From assembly GCF_964340395.1 (NCBI RefSeq), contig NC_135561.1, positions 16,722,865-16,786,864 on the forward strand: DNA of 64,000 nucleotides. Direction: 5' to 3'. The notes under the pieces are model-generated. The model was not told where the DNA came from and did not search any database. It saw nothing but the letters and a program-made list of their open reading frames with translations. A program made the position numbers and the translations under genes. This DNA comes from Glandiceps talaboti (taxonomy: Eukaryota > Hemichordata > Enteropneusta > Spengelidae). Below are positions 14,086-44,499 of the stretch, piece by piece. How positions within the stretch are numbered: the first letter of the stretch is position 1; every line of letters begins with the position of its first letter.

Positions 14086-14271
14086 TTATCTCTCTCTCTC
14101 TCTCTCTCTTAATTAAAATAAATTGAATATGAGTATGAATTAATAAAAAGGGATATTGCTATACATATTATTTATGGCAGTATCACTTATCGAAGACGTC
14201 ATATACATATAACATTTAAGACGCCATCGTCTAATGTTTAATCGTTGATAATATTCCCTTTCCGTTTCCAG

Positions 14272-14460
14272 CTAAACTCTGGAGGGACGATGGACGATGT
14301 GGTGTTTTATATCCTCTCAAGAAAAATGGACTCCCTGCTGCCTGTAACCCATATGGTCCCTCGCCATGTTGTTCAGCAGCCATGTGGTGTGGAAGTTCAT
14401 CATCCCATTGTAATTGCAGAGAATGTATAGACTTCCGTAAAGTATTCGGTATAGACAAAG
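14272..14460 (+). CDS. Exon 2 of the secreted protein: eight-Cys hevein-like (WRDDGRCG) domain
   Basis: Acceptor TTCCGTTTCCAG and donor GTAATT frame a 189-bp exon, phase 1 to 1, that continues from exon 6073-6172. The 63 residues contain WRDDGRCG, then AACNP, CCSAAMWCG, HCNC and ECIDF: eight cysteines. The CCSxxxWCGxxxxHC spacing is that of chitin-binding type 1 (hevein) folds. The WRDDGRCG...CCS...WCG...CVDYR arrangement recurs in secreted proteins of lancelets and cnidarians, as I remember them. A chitin or glycan-binding role is inferred from the fold. The next exon is not identified. One possibility is the AG at 15465, which would add one codon and then stop, but that is weak. The open frames on the minus strand here are shadows. 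Confidence 0.7.
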
Positions 14461-15227
14461 GTAATTATTTCCATCGTCATTTGCAATATTAATGTATTGT
14501 ATGCAGTACATATGAGATGACTGCGTACAGTTAACCAGATTAAACTATTGTTGATATATGATATTCATACATGATAACGAATAAATGAATACACATATGT
14601 ATAATATACTTTTCTATATATATATATATATATATATATCTAGTTGAAAATAAATATATAATTGTGTAATGAATTGTGTTTGTGACTTTCCCTTCTCTCT
14701 TTGATTCTCTGCGCATGCTCTTCATTTCAATCTTCCATATCTTCACTCTGCTTTGTTTTTTATGCTATTCTTTTACTCCCCAATACAAAATTTCATATTA
14801 TTGCTTAGTTTATAAAGCAAACAATCACTGTCGAGTGTGCATTGACACGTTTGTATGCGCTGAATCCCTGTAACTCATAAGTTGTCAGAAACACTGGAAT
14901 TTACCCCAAGGTTAGGGTGTCTATTATAGAGATAATCGTATAAGTAATTACAATCGTTTGTGGATGTCACAGTGTTTCACTATATATAAAGCGGCATTTA
15001 GATACAACATGCCTGAATTTATAGGCAAGCATGTAGGCTGGCGAGATATACAGACAGAAAGCACACAGACAAACGATAGATAGACAGACATACAGCCAGC
15101 CAAACCGAACGAACTTGTAAAATGTGGATTAATTTATGAGCTTTGGATATTCAGTTTTTTGAAAAGATAATAGAATAGGAATACTTTATACGTTAATCGG
15201 AAAATCAGGTACATGGTATTATATTTG

Positions 15228-15275
<48 letters not shown>

Positions 15276-15915
15276 TCGGTGTGTTTTGGGTGTGTTTTGG
15301 TGTATATGTGTGCTTAAGTCCGCAAACAGATGCCTCACACAATCAATAAGAAACTATGTTGAAATACATGTTATGGCAATTTGAGAGGTTGAATGGATAT
15401 ATTTGGTTTCATTGAATCTTCCTCATTACAAACTATCTGATTTGTCTGTATGTTCTTCAATGTAGGCTGAAGAAGAGTATATTATATAACTTCGGCAACA
15501 AACAGATATAACTGATCCGGTTGTTATTCTTTTAAGTGGTTTGATGTCAAGCAACATGTATACTTCAGAACTTGTTGTATCATCAACATCTCGTAACAAT
15601 ACACTACACGATCGAACGTTCTAAAGTGAATCTCTTCTCAAGACCACCTGGTTTCGAAATGACTCCCTGACGTAATCTTACATTTTTATTCACCTTTAAC
15701 ATAATTTCAACTTTCCTACCCAGAAAAAAAGACTTTATTTTTTCTGATAGTTCATGTTTTGTCACTTTAATTAAATACCGCTTTATTTGACTGTAAGTAG
15801 TTGTAGAGCAAAGTTTAGAACACAATAAATTGACTTATTGATAATATTAAACATATTAAACATATTGAACATATTAAACTATTGTTTATTCCTTTCGTTG
15901 TACGTGATACTGCCA

Positions 15916-15956
<41 letters not shown>

Positions 15957-16800
15957 AAGAAAAGCACGATGCTTTTTTACGTCTCACACCACGTATGTTT
16001 TGTCGAGAAAAACGGAAAACAATATATAGACACTTATATAGCGCTCACACACAAACACGTTTACATAATATCTCACTGTGAACATAAATACACCAATTCT
16101 GTGCTTGGACATACTTATCTCAGCCCGCAGTGATGTAGATTTGTGTAAACAGTGAGAGAAAATGTAATAGTAAATGCTTGCACACGTGGTGTCTCTGTTT
16201 TATTTGTTTAATTCGTAACAAAAATCCTTGTGTGGCGCATACAAACATTGTGCCGCCCAATTCAAACTTTATAGCTTCTCTGATTTGGTAGTAAGTATCA
16301 ATACACTGTAGTACATTGATGTCTGGCATGAAGTAGCTTTTTACTTCAAGCAAATGATTTCTTTGTATTTTCAATGTTCGACTCAAACAAAATAAACAGC
16401 ACACTAACAAACGATTAACAAACGAATAAGCGATTTTATTCTGGCAGTAAAATGAGGATAAGTATGATTGGAAATTATACCTGCGGGGCTATCTTATTTC
16501 AACTGAGTGATTAGTAATGATATGGACCGGTAATAAATTGAACATAAATACTTGATTATTATTATTCACTTGAAAACAGGTGTATGAATGCATAAATTAT
16601 TTGGACATGTACATGAGTTGGTATATTTTGGTGTATGAATGCCGATACGTTAGATCTAGACTCATTATCATTATACTGTTACGCACACACATGGGGAGAT
16701 ATGTACATTTATCCGTTAGGCTTCATAATTTTATGATATACTCTTTATCACTTTACTGTTACACACGGACATACGGACATACATACATCCATACATACAT

Positions 16801-16835
<35 letters not shown>

Positions 16836-18138
16836 TACATACATACATACATACATACGTACACACACACACATACATACATACATACATACATACATAC
16901 ATACATACATACATACATACATACATACATACATCACATCACATCACATCACATCAAATGTGATCATGTTGAGGGACAGTTTGATGCATTATACACATTA
17001 CCCTGTGATACAAATGTGTAACATTGCAGATCACGTGATTTAATTCGTCTACATTAGTGTTTTTCAAAATTAGATTAAGTGTAAACTTAACTTAGTTGTA
17101 GTTTTGACAGTTCCTGTACTAGATAATACATAGGATGTAGTTTGTGTAGCATTTACAGGTGGGGTTTTAGTTGATAATTCACCTCGTGTAGTTATGGTTT
17201 CAATAGATGTTATAACAGTACTACAGTATTAGTAGGACGACTAGTATTAAACAATGGATCACCATTTGCTGAAAAAAACATAATGAAAAGAAATAAGTTT
17301 AATAACAACATGTTGTTGTGATCAGCTAAATGTTGTGCTCCAGGGCCAAGATATTATTCACTCTGATTATCAATTCCTACCAATGTCTCTGCAGTGGTTT
17401 ATAAAACGAAAGTCAACAGACTAGAGTGCAGTTTCCTCAATTGAATTGATATACAAGCAGATAAAATATACAAGCAGATACATGTACACATAGCATAGCT
17501 ATTGTATTATTAACACAATAAATTAACAAGGGAAAGGTTACAATTAAAACTTACACATTTGTCAGATGAACGAGTTCAGAGTGCTACAATAATCGTCATC
17601 CAGTTGAAACCCTGGACTTCTATGTCTATGTACAAGAAAGTGATTTTATTAAATATTAAAGATGCTATTAAAAGTCTCAACATAACTTTATAAGTATTGC
17701 GATATCTAAATTGAAATTTCGGCGAAAAGATGCTATCTGTCCGTGTTAGAATACTAAAATGATGTGTTTTAGTCAAGGTATTAACGTTTAGTATCACCAT
17801 CCTTACTTGTTCAGTTATGTATGTCAAAATTAGAAGAAAACAGTCACAAAACATTTAGAACCTTAAACAAAAGCACCAAAGTAATGGGTTTGAAATGATT
17901 TAAGTACCACAAATTGGACTCGTCCATTCATCACATGTTGCCAAATAAGGATATGGAAATACTGCGCACCAGTAAATGATCTTACAACTAACCACATTTG
18001 GCAGCTAGTCTTGATCTACTTCACCGCCCGGCTGGCTCTCATGCCATAACTCACTATCACTGCCAAATGTTGACCCAATCAACCACTGGAAGACATTACG
18101 TTGGTCTGTTTCTCGGCACCCAACCCAATATCCTTCAA
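14461..18138. other. Gene-poor stretch with microsatellites
   Basis: Contains TA at 14618-14638, TG at 15232-15272, GA at 15918-15952 and the ACAT array at 16766-16935. A possible terminal exon of the secreted gene could hide here (candidate acceptor at 15465), but nothing is firm. No other coding sequence was seen on either strand. Confidence 0.5.
16766..16935. repeat. (ACAT)n with (AC)n interruptions, then (CACAT)n
   Basis: Tetranucleotide array broken by two CA runs and ending in a short CACAT pentamer run. The open frames over it are artefacts. Confidence 0.95.
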
Positions 18139-18474
18139 CGCTCTCTTCAACGTTGAAAGCGGCATCTTCTGATGTTCATAAATGCTTAGCATTTGGGACT
18201 TAAAGCTAACTGTAATGTCAACAATTTACTCTGTTCGACAGACGAGAAGTTAGTGTGTCTTAGACACCACACGAAATTGTAAGAGTGTGTAAAGCAGGAT
18301 GCTTTGAAGAAGTCACCTCCGACTAACGCATCTTTTGATGTGTTCTGTGTTAGAGTAAATTGTAGCATAAAACGTCAAATGCTAAGCTCTTATGACCAGG
18401 ATTCAGTGTGTCTCAAACAAGAATTGTGTGTGTCTCAACACCCAAATGCTAAGGTTTTATGACAAAAAGTGTAG
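18139..18474. mobile_element. Copy 1 of a fold-back repeat family (right part)
   Basis: Runs from CTCTCTTCAACGTTGAAAGC to the terminal GACAAAAAGTGTA. Contains the family hallmarks: AGAGTAAATTGTAGCA, CAAATGCTAAGCTCTTATG and CAAATGCTAAGGTTTTATG. It is nearly the same as 36264-36591 and shares its right half with 20192-20897. Noncoding and MITE-like. Confidence 0.7.
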
Positions 18475-18659
18475 ATGTCACCTGAGTCTGCGACCTGCCA
18501 TTTATCAATGAGACATTTGACTACTACATGCCAAAAGTAAATCATCAATTGCTGCCCAAACCCTACAGATGTGGCACAATGTCATTAGCACCATTTTATT
18601 CATCCCCTTGTAAGTTTTCAATACATTTTCAAAACTTTCAAACTTTGGTTACTTTACGG

Positions 18660-18895
18660 TGGTCTGAAAATTGACCTCTAGATGGTAAGAAAATTATACT
18701 GTCAATATCATTTGCATTCAATTAATGCAACAACACACATCCGTTTATTCATTTATGGTGTTGATGATTTTATCATCCAACCATTTGGGTATTGTATAAT
18801 TTGTGTTTATAAGAATTTAAAAATGGAATAAAGTATGGATTCACTTTAGAGAAGAGAAGGGAGCTGACGGAAACAGCTATATAGGCCTAGACAAG
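18660..18895. repeat. Interspersed repeat, part A
   Basis: Matches the reverse complement of about 43870-44060, including GGTGTTGATGATTTTATCAT and TATGGATTCACTTTAGA. At 43.9 kb this part lies directly after the sequence found here at 21545-21720, so this is a truncated copy of a longer element. Confidence 0.6.
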
Positions 18896-20191
18896 GAAAT
18901 TCGATCTGCTCCCTGGCTACTTCTAAAATGACCCAAGTTAACCATGGAATTGTATGTAGTCTGAGTTAATTCCCTAAAGGCCCAGTGATCCCGAGTACAA
19001 GTGGAGATATGAGAGTGATTCTAGTATAGTTACATGATCTACCAGCTAGGTGCGGAGATCAAAGAGTAACACTGGTGAAAAAGTAACACAGATGGAAAAT
19101 TAACGTTATAACATTGAGATTGAACCATTTGTTACATTGGTGAACCACACACTTTTGTTACACTGGTGGACGAACTGGACTTGGACAAGAAGGACCATTA
19201 TGTGCGTAATGACACAAAGTTTAAACTTTACGAAGAATTATTGACAACCCTAAGAAGAAGGGAAAATAGCCGCTGGGTGAGTGACAAATAACGCTATAAA
19301 ATTATTCAAATTACAATGATGGAGATCTGGGTTTGAACGAGAAGGAAAAGTACGTACAAAAAGATGCGGAGATGATTCGAGAACTTTTCGAAAGGAAATA
19401 ATTATGTTACAATGGTGGAAATCCTACTCGAACAAGATCTGGTAACATATTGCAGTGACAGAATAGGACATTGCAGAAGGAGATAGTGTGTCTGAAAGCA
19501 TGAAATTGTGAATAAATAGGAAATGATAGAGACTATAACATACTTTGCAGCGAAGGACAACAAGGACCGACCATCCGGCATACGCGATTGGTAAAGCAGA
19601 GAGAAAGACGAGTTTAAAAGAACACTTTAATTATCACAAGATATCGTACTCTGATGCAGAACGCAGCAGTTTGCACGAGAAGTACATGTTTAAGACCTTT
19701 GACGGACAAAGAACTCATTAATCATACGGTAGTAAACATTTTTTACAGATTGTTATTTCTATTCGTGATCAGCGATTTTATTGTTTTTACAAAGCTAATT
19801 AGGACAGAGAAATGTATAAGAAATAATAATGGTTTGCTCGATTCACTTTGACGACCAACATTTTTTGAAATCTGTTTTCTTATCGGAACCATTTCGATCA
19901 GTGATGCTGTTTTGCATCTCATGAATCAATACATACAAGCAGAAATAATACAAATGATGAATTATCTGTGGAGAAATTTTGGTTTAAGAATAATTATATT
20001 TATCGAAGTATGGAGTACTGGAAACTCCTATCGAAGTCTTATTTACTCAGCGTTATTGTGTGCCGAAAAAGCTTCAGATAAATGCGTTGCTCCCGCGTTG
20101 AGTTTGACTTTGACTTTATTATGTAAAGTTCCTACAATAAAGAAAGAAACTGTTGATATAGTATTATATTGAGTCTGCAGTACGAGGTAAA

Positions 20192-20897
20192 TACACTCTT
20201 TGTCATAAAACCTTAGCATTTGGGTGTTTGAGACACACACAATTCTTGTTTGAAACACACACAATCCTTGTTCGAAACACACACATTCCTGGTCATAAGA
20301 CCTTAGCATTTGCCATTTTGTGCAACAATTTACTCTAAAACAGGACACATCAAAAGATGCGTCAGTTCCAGGCGACAAAACAAAACACTCCAGTCGAAAC
20401 CCCACCAACTTGTGTCTGCATCAACTCTCATTGACGGAACCCTTGATGTCTTCTAGCTGTTTTAGAGTAAATTGTTGCAGACAACAACCAAATGCTAAGC
20501 TCTTATGACCAGAATTGAGGTGTTCGAAACACACCGAATCCTGGTCATAAGAGGTTAGCATTTGGGGATTTTCTGCAACAATCTACTCTAAAACAGCACA
20601 CATCAAAGGGCCGTCAACACGGATTGACAGTTCGGGTAGTCTACACGTAGACGACGGGTGTTTTCGGTGACCAACACCCGACGCCCCAGCGGTGGCAGTA
20701 ACAGTGTGTAACAGTGTGTAAAGCAGGATGCTTTAAAGAAGTCACCTCCCACTAACGCATCTTTTGATGTGTTCTGTTTTTAGAGTAAATTGTAGCATAA
20801 AACGTCAAATGCTTATGACCAGGATTCAGTGTGTCTCAAACAACAATTGTGTGTGTCTCAAACACCCAAATGCTAAGGTTTTATGACAAAAAGTGTA
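20192..20897. mobile_element. Full-length fold-back element of the 18.1-kb family
   Basis: About 706 bp with matching inverted ends: left TACACTCTTTGTCATAAAAC, right complement ending ACAAAAAGTGTA. Inside are further inverted and direct copies of TTAGCATTTG / CAAATGCTAA and of TTTACTCTAAAACAG. It carries no credible protein; the 121-codon minus frame across it is translated repeat. Related pieces lie at 18139, 35275 and 36264. Confidence 0.7.
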
Positions 20898-23800
20898 CTG
20901 AGTATAAAACAGAGATCCGACTCAAATGAAATGTATTATTTTCAATGCAAAATTCCTTTCAAATTCAACAAACAAATATGAAAATCCTCAGATGCTTAAA
21001 ACCTGTTTGTTTTAGTTTTTTATAAATAAGAATAATATAACTTGTTTTAATGAAATTGTCATCTATTTCATGATGTTTTAGTTGTCATTGAAGAGTACCT
21101 GTATGATTGATTTTGGCAAGCAAAAACTCAAAAGGGGTTTATTTTTGTATCTGGAAGAAAGACGAGAAAGACAGGTATGACTGTGTGAGTGAATGAATAG
21201 TCTGGCCAAACATTGTATGATAAAGGTCTCGACAGGTACTTCGTGAGTAACCACTCAAAATTTCTTCAATGATGAAAAAGATAATCGCTACATTTCAAAA
21301 CTTTGAAAGTAAATCTATCTCGAAACCAGACTGTTGATCAAGAAATGAGCAAACGTTCATAACTATTCCAAGTTTAATTTCTTAGTTTGTACTTTTCTCC
21401 TGTTCTATCGATTTACAACATCATAACGAATTAAATCTATGAAAGACAATTATTTTGAATATATTGTAATGTCTGATAGTGGAAGTCAGACTTTACTTTG
21501 GGAGGATGATGATGTTACAGATGACAGAACACAATGATATTCTGATTTCTGATATTCGCATAGGGGTTTTGATGTGACGCGAGGTCACAGTGAGCTCTCA
21601 GCTGTCATGAATTAATAATACTTTGGACAAATGTTTGCATTTCGCGAATGTTATTCTTAGGTGACAACATTAAGAGTTATGATAAGATCAACAGTGTCAA
21701 ATAATGACTAATTACAGGCAGTTGCGTTGTGTGGCTACTTTTCATATCTGTCAATATTATTTTCATTGAATTAAGGCATTGCCATTCTTTTGTGAGATAC
21801 AGTCAATTCTAAAAGTAGTTGGTAAAATTCTACAAGTAGGAGGAAACTACTATAACGGAGTGGATTGGACAAGGGATGTGTGTCCCTTCCCGCCATTAAC
21901 ATTTGTCAACATTTTGTGACCCAAAGTATGCGGTCGTGTGATATATTGACGGGTTAAGCTGATTAAAAATACGCACTTCTGATTACAAAAGATACATTGC
22001 TTAATGCAAATATACAGAGAAAAATGTGAATGTATTACATAGTATAATTTTGTATACCATAACCACTCGGTATCGAAAAAGTGAATTTAACAGCGCGCAC
22101 ATATCTTCGGAACCCAATGGGTACCCGAGGAGTCAGCTTTGAAGCGAGGATGTGAAGCTCTTACACAACTTCCCGTCATATTAATGCAACAATTACTGGA
22201 AATCGAATGGTAAAATACATGCAGTCTACCATCGTTGAAGCAACTAGTGTTAACCATACATCTATCGTCCTTTAAGTGAAAAGTGATTCATACAGCATTA
22301 CATGTTTGCACTCCGACCTGACCAACCAATATCCCTGGCATTGGCCAACAATAAGAAAAATGTACGTGCACTTCTAAGGACGAATCTATTTAAGAGAATA
22401 ATAGATAGCACGAACCCATTGTATGTGTATTGTCTCGAACATTGCATTGTTTGTTTCTCTTGAAAGCGCAATCACAAAGACATTGAAATCTATATGACGT
22501 TCCTTCCTGGTACAAATGTTTCTCTACATCACCTCTACTTGCTCAGAAGTTTGATAAAGACATCAAATCAAGGCAAGTCAAGTAATGTCTGTTTAGTCTC
22601 AGAGACGCTATATATAGTTGCTACATTGTCTGTAGATAAGTTATTTGCATAAACGAATTTCAGTGTGATATTAAACACTAGAGGAAATACTTACTAGATT
22701 GTTAGGTTTAACAGTATACAATCCGATTACGTTGAATTTCGCCTATCGAAGAGATTTAAAGAACCACCAATGAAAGAGGTTGTACCAGGATGTGGATCTT
22801 GACAAAAACTGGTTTATTGTGATAAAATATTATAGTATAGGCTTAAACGTCGAAAACCTTTAAACCTGCAGATACTGAGTCTGCCAATGAACAAATAACA
22901 TTTATACTCTGCTATGCCATATTCAATGAATGATCTCTTCGACGACAGAAGCAGTGTTCAATCATGTGGAATGAAATATTTCAAATAGTGTGAAATATAC
23001 AATTTCCTAGTTTTGTTGTTGTTGTTGTTTTCGTTGAGGTTGAGGTTTGTTTTATTCAAAATAAATATTATGGTGACGGGTGAGGGATGATATGGTTTAG
23101 GGTGTATGCAAGAGAGCAATAACCCACGACGACAGTAATAATGGTGTATATGTAATAATGTAACAACTCGGGCACACTGTTTAGTTTACATGTAAGTTTT
23201 CCTGTACAGGAATACATTCGCATTAAAGACATCCATCCATCAATACGTACGTACGTACATTTATTGAAACTTATTCAACTTGTGAAACATAAAGGTCACA
23301 CAATTCAAACAAGTCATTGTGAATATTTGTTCTTCACCTGAAATACTTATGATTTGAAAGCTGTCTAGCAGCAGTATATTTAAATTTAGTAAAACACGTA
23401 ACACTTAATGACACTAAGAATTGTAGGGAATGAAATAGTGCATGAAAACAACAAGCTACTTTGAGACACAATAAATATACATGTGCACTCGTCATCGGCA
23501 CTTGTTAATTAGGTTCAACAACCATAGACGCTCCACCAACGTGGAGGGTCTATGCAACAATCAAGCATTCCTACAGTCAGTCTACACATAGACCTTCCAC
23601 CAACATGTCTATGGTCTACGGAGTCACCCAGGCCCAGCAACATAACACCTGTGGGCTCTGTATGAGTAATTGTTCTCGATTTTTCGTGACATTATCCAAG
23701 GATCGTCCCCAAATCGCAGTCATCTTGTGAGCAAGACACAGTTGGGTGATACAGCCTATTCGTCGCATGTAGAACACTCACTGTGGAGAACACTAAACCA

Positions 23801-23975
23801 CAGGGAGTCAGGTTTGTTCCATAATCCTCAGCAAAGTGGGAGTTTATCAACATCAACTTGATGCGTCGTGGTCTACAGCGAACGGGGTCTATTGATTGAC
23901 ATGTACTTATACGGTATAAAGGTTAATTTCGTCAAATGGCAAAATGTCTATATATCTACAGAAAGTGTATTATCT
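20898..23975. other. Stretch downstream of the receptor gene, no gene seen
   Basis: Holds the interspersed repeat at 21545-21835 and otherwise AT-rich single-copy-looking DNA. Near 23520-23630 a CTCCACCAACGTGGAG hairpin and its variants occur. This is where PLAT and further membrane exons of a full polycystin would be expected for the minus-strand receptor. I looked and found none. Confidence 0.5.
21545..21835. repeat. Interspersed repeat, parts B and degenerate A
   Basis: 21545-21720 matches the reverse complement of about 44090-44255 (GTGACGCGAGGTCACAGTGA, AAGAGTTATGATAA). The next 100 bp is a decayed version of part A (CTGTCAATATTATTTTCATT). With 18660-18895 and 43860-44255 this gives three copies of one family. 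Confidence 0.55.
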
Positions 23976-41173
<17,198 letters not shown>

Positions 41174-41563
41174 TTTTACGTTGTTGAAAGTTTATCGATT
41201 ATCTGGTGTAACAGAGGAAACAAGTCCAAGTTAGTCAAAGAAAAGTTCTTTTGTTAATCAAGTTTAACAAAAGATGTATTCGATAGAGGAAGCGTGTATA
41301 GGGACTTACTTAGCTAAACACATGCACAACTCGCTGTGTACGTATAGCAATGGTTTCAAAGGTAAGATATAAGGTTGGCATTTGAGAGAGCATTAAAGTG
41401 GTAAGCATATCACAAATGAACGTGACTTAATTGGTGGTTTAATATGTGTTCAACTGGTTATTTTCAATTGCTAAACAACATGATTACTTATCTGCGTCAG
41501 AGTAAAAGCGTGTTTTTTTAAAATGATTTTACTAATTGTTGCCTATATCTTGAAGTAAAACTT

Positions 41564-42165
41564 ACCATCTTCGTTATAGTCACGAACTAGCAAAGGCAAT
41601 CTTAATACTTCCGTCGGTCTGTTTGTCTAACCATTTTGTCGACTCACGTGTAATGTTTTTCTTCAGCTGGACTATGGTATATAGGCATATATGGCGACGT
41701 TTCAACACTGACCATTACAGGGCCTAATTACCAAATACAACACTATTTATTGATGGCAGACTTATATATAAGTAATGATTGACAGATACACACATTTATT
41801 ATTTAAAAAATGTTCTGTTTTCTGAGGTTGACTGAATTTTAATCAGAAAATTGTCGATACTTCAGAGATGAGTTTTTTGAAAACAATTTACTTGCCCGCT
41901 CAATAAGGCATGGGAACTAATAGGTTAAGCCCACTTTGTTCGATAACTAGCAAAGTAAATCTTAATAATTCCGTCGTTGTATTTGTCTTACCACTTCGTT
42001 GGCAATAGGCTAATGTTGCTTTCTCAGATGGACTATAATGGCGTCTAAACCTTGGGCGACGTTTCAACACTGAACATTACAGGGCCTAATGACCACATGC
42101 AGTACTATTGATTGATGACAGGCTTGTATATGTAATGGTTCGTACATATACACATTTAATATTCA
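41564..42165. repeat. Diverged direct repeat, two copies of about 240 bp
   Basis: 41564-41810 and 41930-42165 share AACTAGCAAAG, CTTAATA.TTCCGTCG, GCGACGTTTCAACACTGA and CATTACAGGGCCTAAT in the same order. TTTTAATCAGAAAATTG and a complement at about 42250 lie outside, so it may be part of a larger element. Confidence 0.6.
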
Positions 42166-43311
42166 TGATTGTTGCAAAAGATGATTAATATATAATGCAA
42201 TTTTATGTACATTATATTGTTTCCAAACACCCACCCCTGAGGGATTAGCAATTTTCTGATTAAAAATTCAACTAACCCTAGACAAAAAAAACATTCAATA
42301 AGAAATGAAAAATAATAGCCCACTTTGGCAGGTAAAATATAAATTATTCATTATTATCACAAAAGTACTCCACACTCTATCAAAACAAATTACGGCACCA
42401 TTCAGTGTAACCATGGCAAGCCATGTCAAAATTTGCTATTTATTGACAACTACATTTTGGAGCAGAAAACGATTGTTTGGATAGTCTAAAGTCTACGTGG
42501 CGACGCTACTTGTATAGCCTTACAGGTGATTCACCCAATAATAATTTAGTTATGTTAAATGTAGGACTTTCACCATAGGTTGAAGAATTTGACAAATTGT
42601 GACAAAACATCAAAATGAAACTCTCAAGGCAATGTTGGGACAGTAAATACTTATTTATGTATTTATTTTCTATTGGTTTAACTATGACACAGTCAGTTCC
42701 TGTGATGTTGTAAACGTTTTCGACTATACAGACACATGTAACTACAGATCACTTTGAGGACTTCAGCTAGTGTAGAAAGACAAATGACATGTACTGCACT
42801 CCTGGAATAAACAGAAATAATAATGACATGAACGACATAAAGTATATATTAGGATATGTCATTTTATTGGTGTTGTTTGCAGTTGTTGATAATTGGGTAC
42901 TACATTAAGCCCATAATTGTAAGGCGCTTTGATCACAAAGTGGGAAAGCGTCATATAAAAACCATTATTGTTATTGTTATTATTGTGATTATCATATAAC
43001 ATTTGTATAATTATGATTATAGTTGAATATGGTTAATAACTGGTTTAGGCCAATGTGCTAAGTGAATCTTTTGTTCCAAACACAAAGTTGACAATAATAA
43101 CCTCAACTGCGATAATTGATACAATAACTGTAACAAAAGGGATCGACGTCGTGTTTACTAAACTGGTTACTCTCTCACGTCGACCTCTAATGTTAACGTA
43201 ACGTTGATACTCCACACATATCTCTCTCTCCCCTCAAGCACTTTCACTTTTACATTTAGTTACCAGGATACTCAAACCTTAGGGAATAACTCAAAGTACA
43301 TACAATGTTTA
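42166..43311. other. Intergenic, nothing recognised
   Basis: AT-rich DNA upstream of the receptor's signal-peptide exon and right of the direct repeat. I see no exon, RNA gene or long repeat in it, apart from a short ATT/ATTGTT run near 42960. Confidence 0.5.
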
Positions 43312-43440
43312 AGCAATAACCCCCGCCGAAGGCGGGTATACACGAGATTTTGATACAATTCGCGACATATAAGCTCGTGCTATATGGAGCGAATTGTACC
43401 AAATTCGAGTGTATACCCGCCTTCGGCGGGGGTTATTGCT
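43312..43440. mobile_element. Fold-back element with 52-bp arms and inner hairpins
   Basis: AGCAATAACCCCCGCCGAAG at 43312 is matched by the complement ending at 43440, and the arms run to about 43363 and from 43389. Each arm itself contains the small hairpin CCGCCGAAGGCGG. Only 25 bp separates the arms, so the whole 129 bp could form a near-perfect cruciform. Noncoding. Confidence 0.8.
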
Positions 43441-43859
43441 ATTATATTATATCAAAATATGTGTCTATTTCTTCTAAATGTGATTCTGTGGTCATTTATA
43501 TGCCTGAAAAGGCGAATTCGCACGTACAGAAAAAGATCGTCGGTAATAGATCGTCGGGAACGAGCATATTTTGATGAGTGGATACGTTCATGTCGCCCAC
43601 ACATACACACTGCATGAACACAAACCATACACTGCATTGCATTGCATTGATAAATTACTTTATTTACATAATATAATGCATAACGAAAACGCGTTGAATA
43701 CTAGCAACAAAGAAAACGGGGCAAGAGGTCAAAGAAAGTAACAATTTTGTTACCACAGTTATTATCCAATCAGAATGGCACATAGTAGCATGCTATAATA
43801 TAATCATCGTTATAACATGCATGGAACCATTTTAGTAGTAACCAGGGAGTAGATGGAAG

Positions 43860-44255
43860 CTCCTTGCCTAGTTGTCTCCTACCGCTCCCTTCTAAAGTGA
43901 ATCCATATTTCATTCCAACTTTAAATTCTTATAAACATAAAATTATATAATACTGAAATGATTGGATGATAAAATCATCAACACCATAATAAATGAATGA
44001 ACCAAAGAGTGTCGTTGCCTTAATTTAATGCAAATGATATTGACAAATATGAATGTAGCTAGTAAACAATTGTTCATCAATCTGCCTCTAATTAGTCATT
44101 TTATTTGACATCGATAATGTTATCATAACTCTTAGTGTTGTCATCTCAGAATACTATTCGCAAAATGCAAGCATTTGTCCTAAGCATTAATCCATGACAG
44201 CTGGGAGATCACTGTGACCTTGCGTCACATCAAAACTTTGCTAATATCAGAAAGT
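43860..44255. repeat. Interspersed repeat, fused copy of parts A and B (minus orientation)
   Basis: In reverse complement it reads part B (as 21545-21720) followed at once by part A (as 18660-18895). It is the most complete of the three copies in the window and shows the element's true order. Confidence 0.6.
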
Positions 44256-44499
44256 TTTATTTGTCATCCGTGACAATTCGTTATTTTTATATTGTTCTTT
44301 TCATGGAAAATGTACATTGTAGTACAAATGAAAAAAATGAAAAGACTTGCAATATAGTAAGACAGTTTACCGTTAATACACATCTAGTCCTCCGTGCAAA
44401 CGGAGTAAGTCAGGACTCGATTCTGACTTTTATCCCATCTCTCGGGATAAGGGTGATCCTATTTTTTGTCTGTTTCTCATTATCCGACCGACCGAACTT

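Larger units (their letters stand above)
6173..14271. other. Intron of about 8.1 kb, full of repeats
   Basis: Between the signal-peptide exon and the cysteine-rich exon I see no further exon I would defend. It holds the GATT array, two tandem copies of a 1.6-kb unit, a TA array, a fold-back element at 11283-11427, a 144-bp tandem duplication at 12876-13155, a TTTTG array and smaller simple repeats. Confidence 0.5.

Noticed and set aside
14231-14511. Minus-strand frames opposite the hevein-like exon
   Set aside because: The plus-strand frame has eight spaced cysteines, correct splice sites and phase. The minus frames have none of these.
20043-20408. 121-codon Cys-containing minus-strand frame
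   Set aside because: It lies across the fold-back element and its repeats, so the apparent Cys pattern comes from repeated CACACAC-like sequence.
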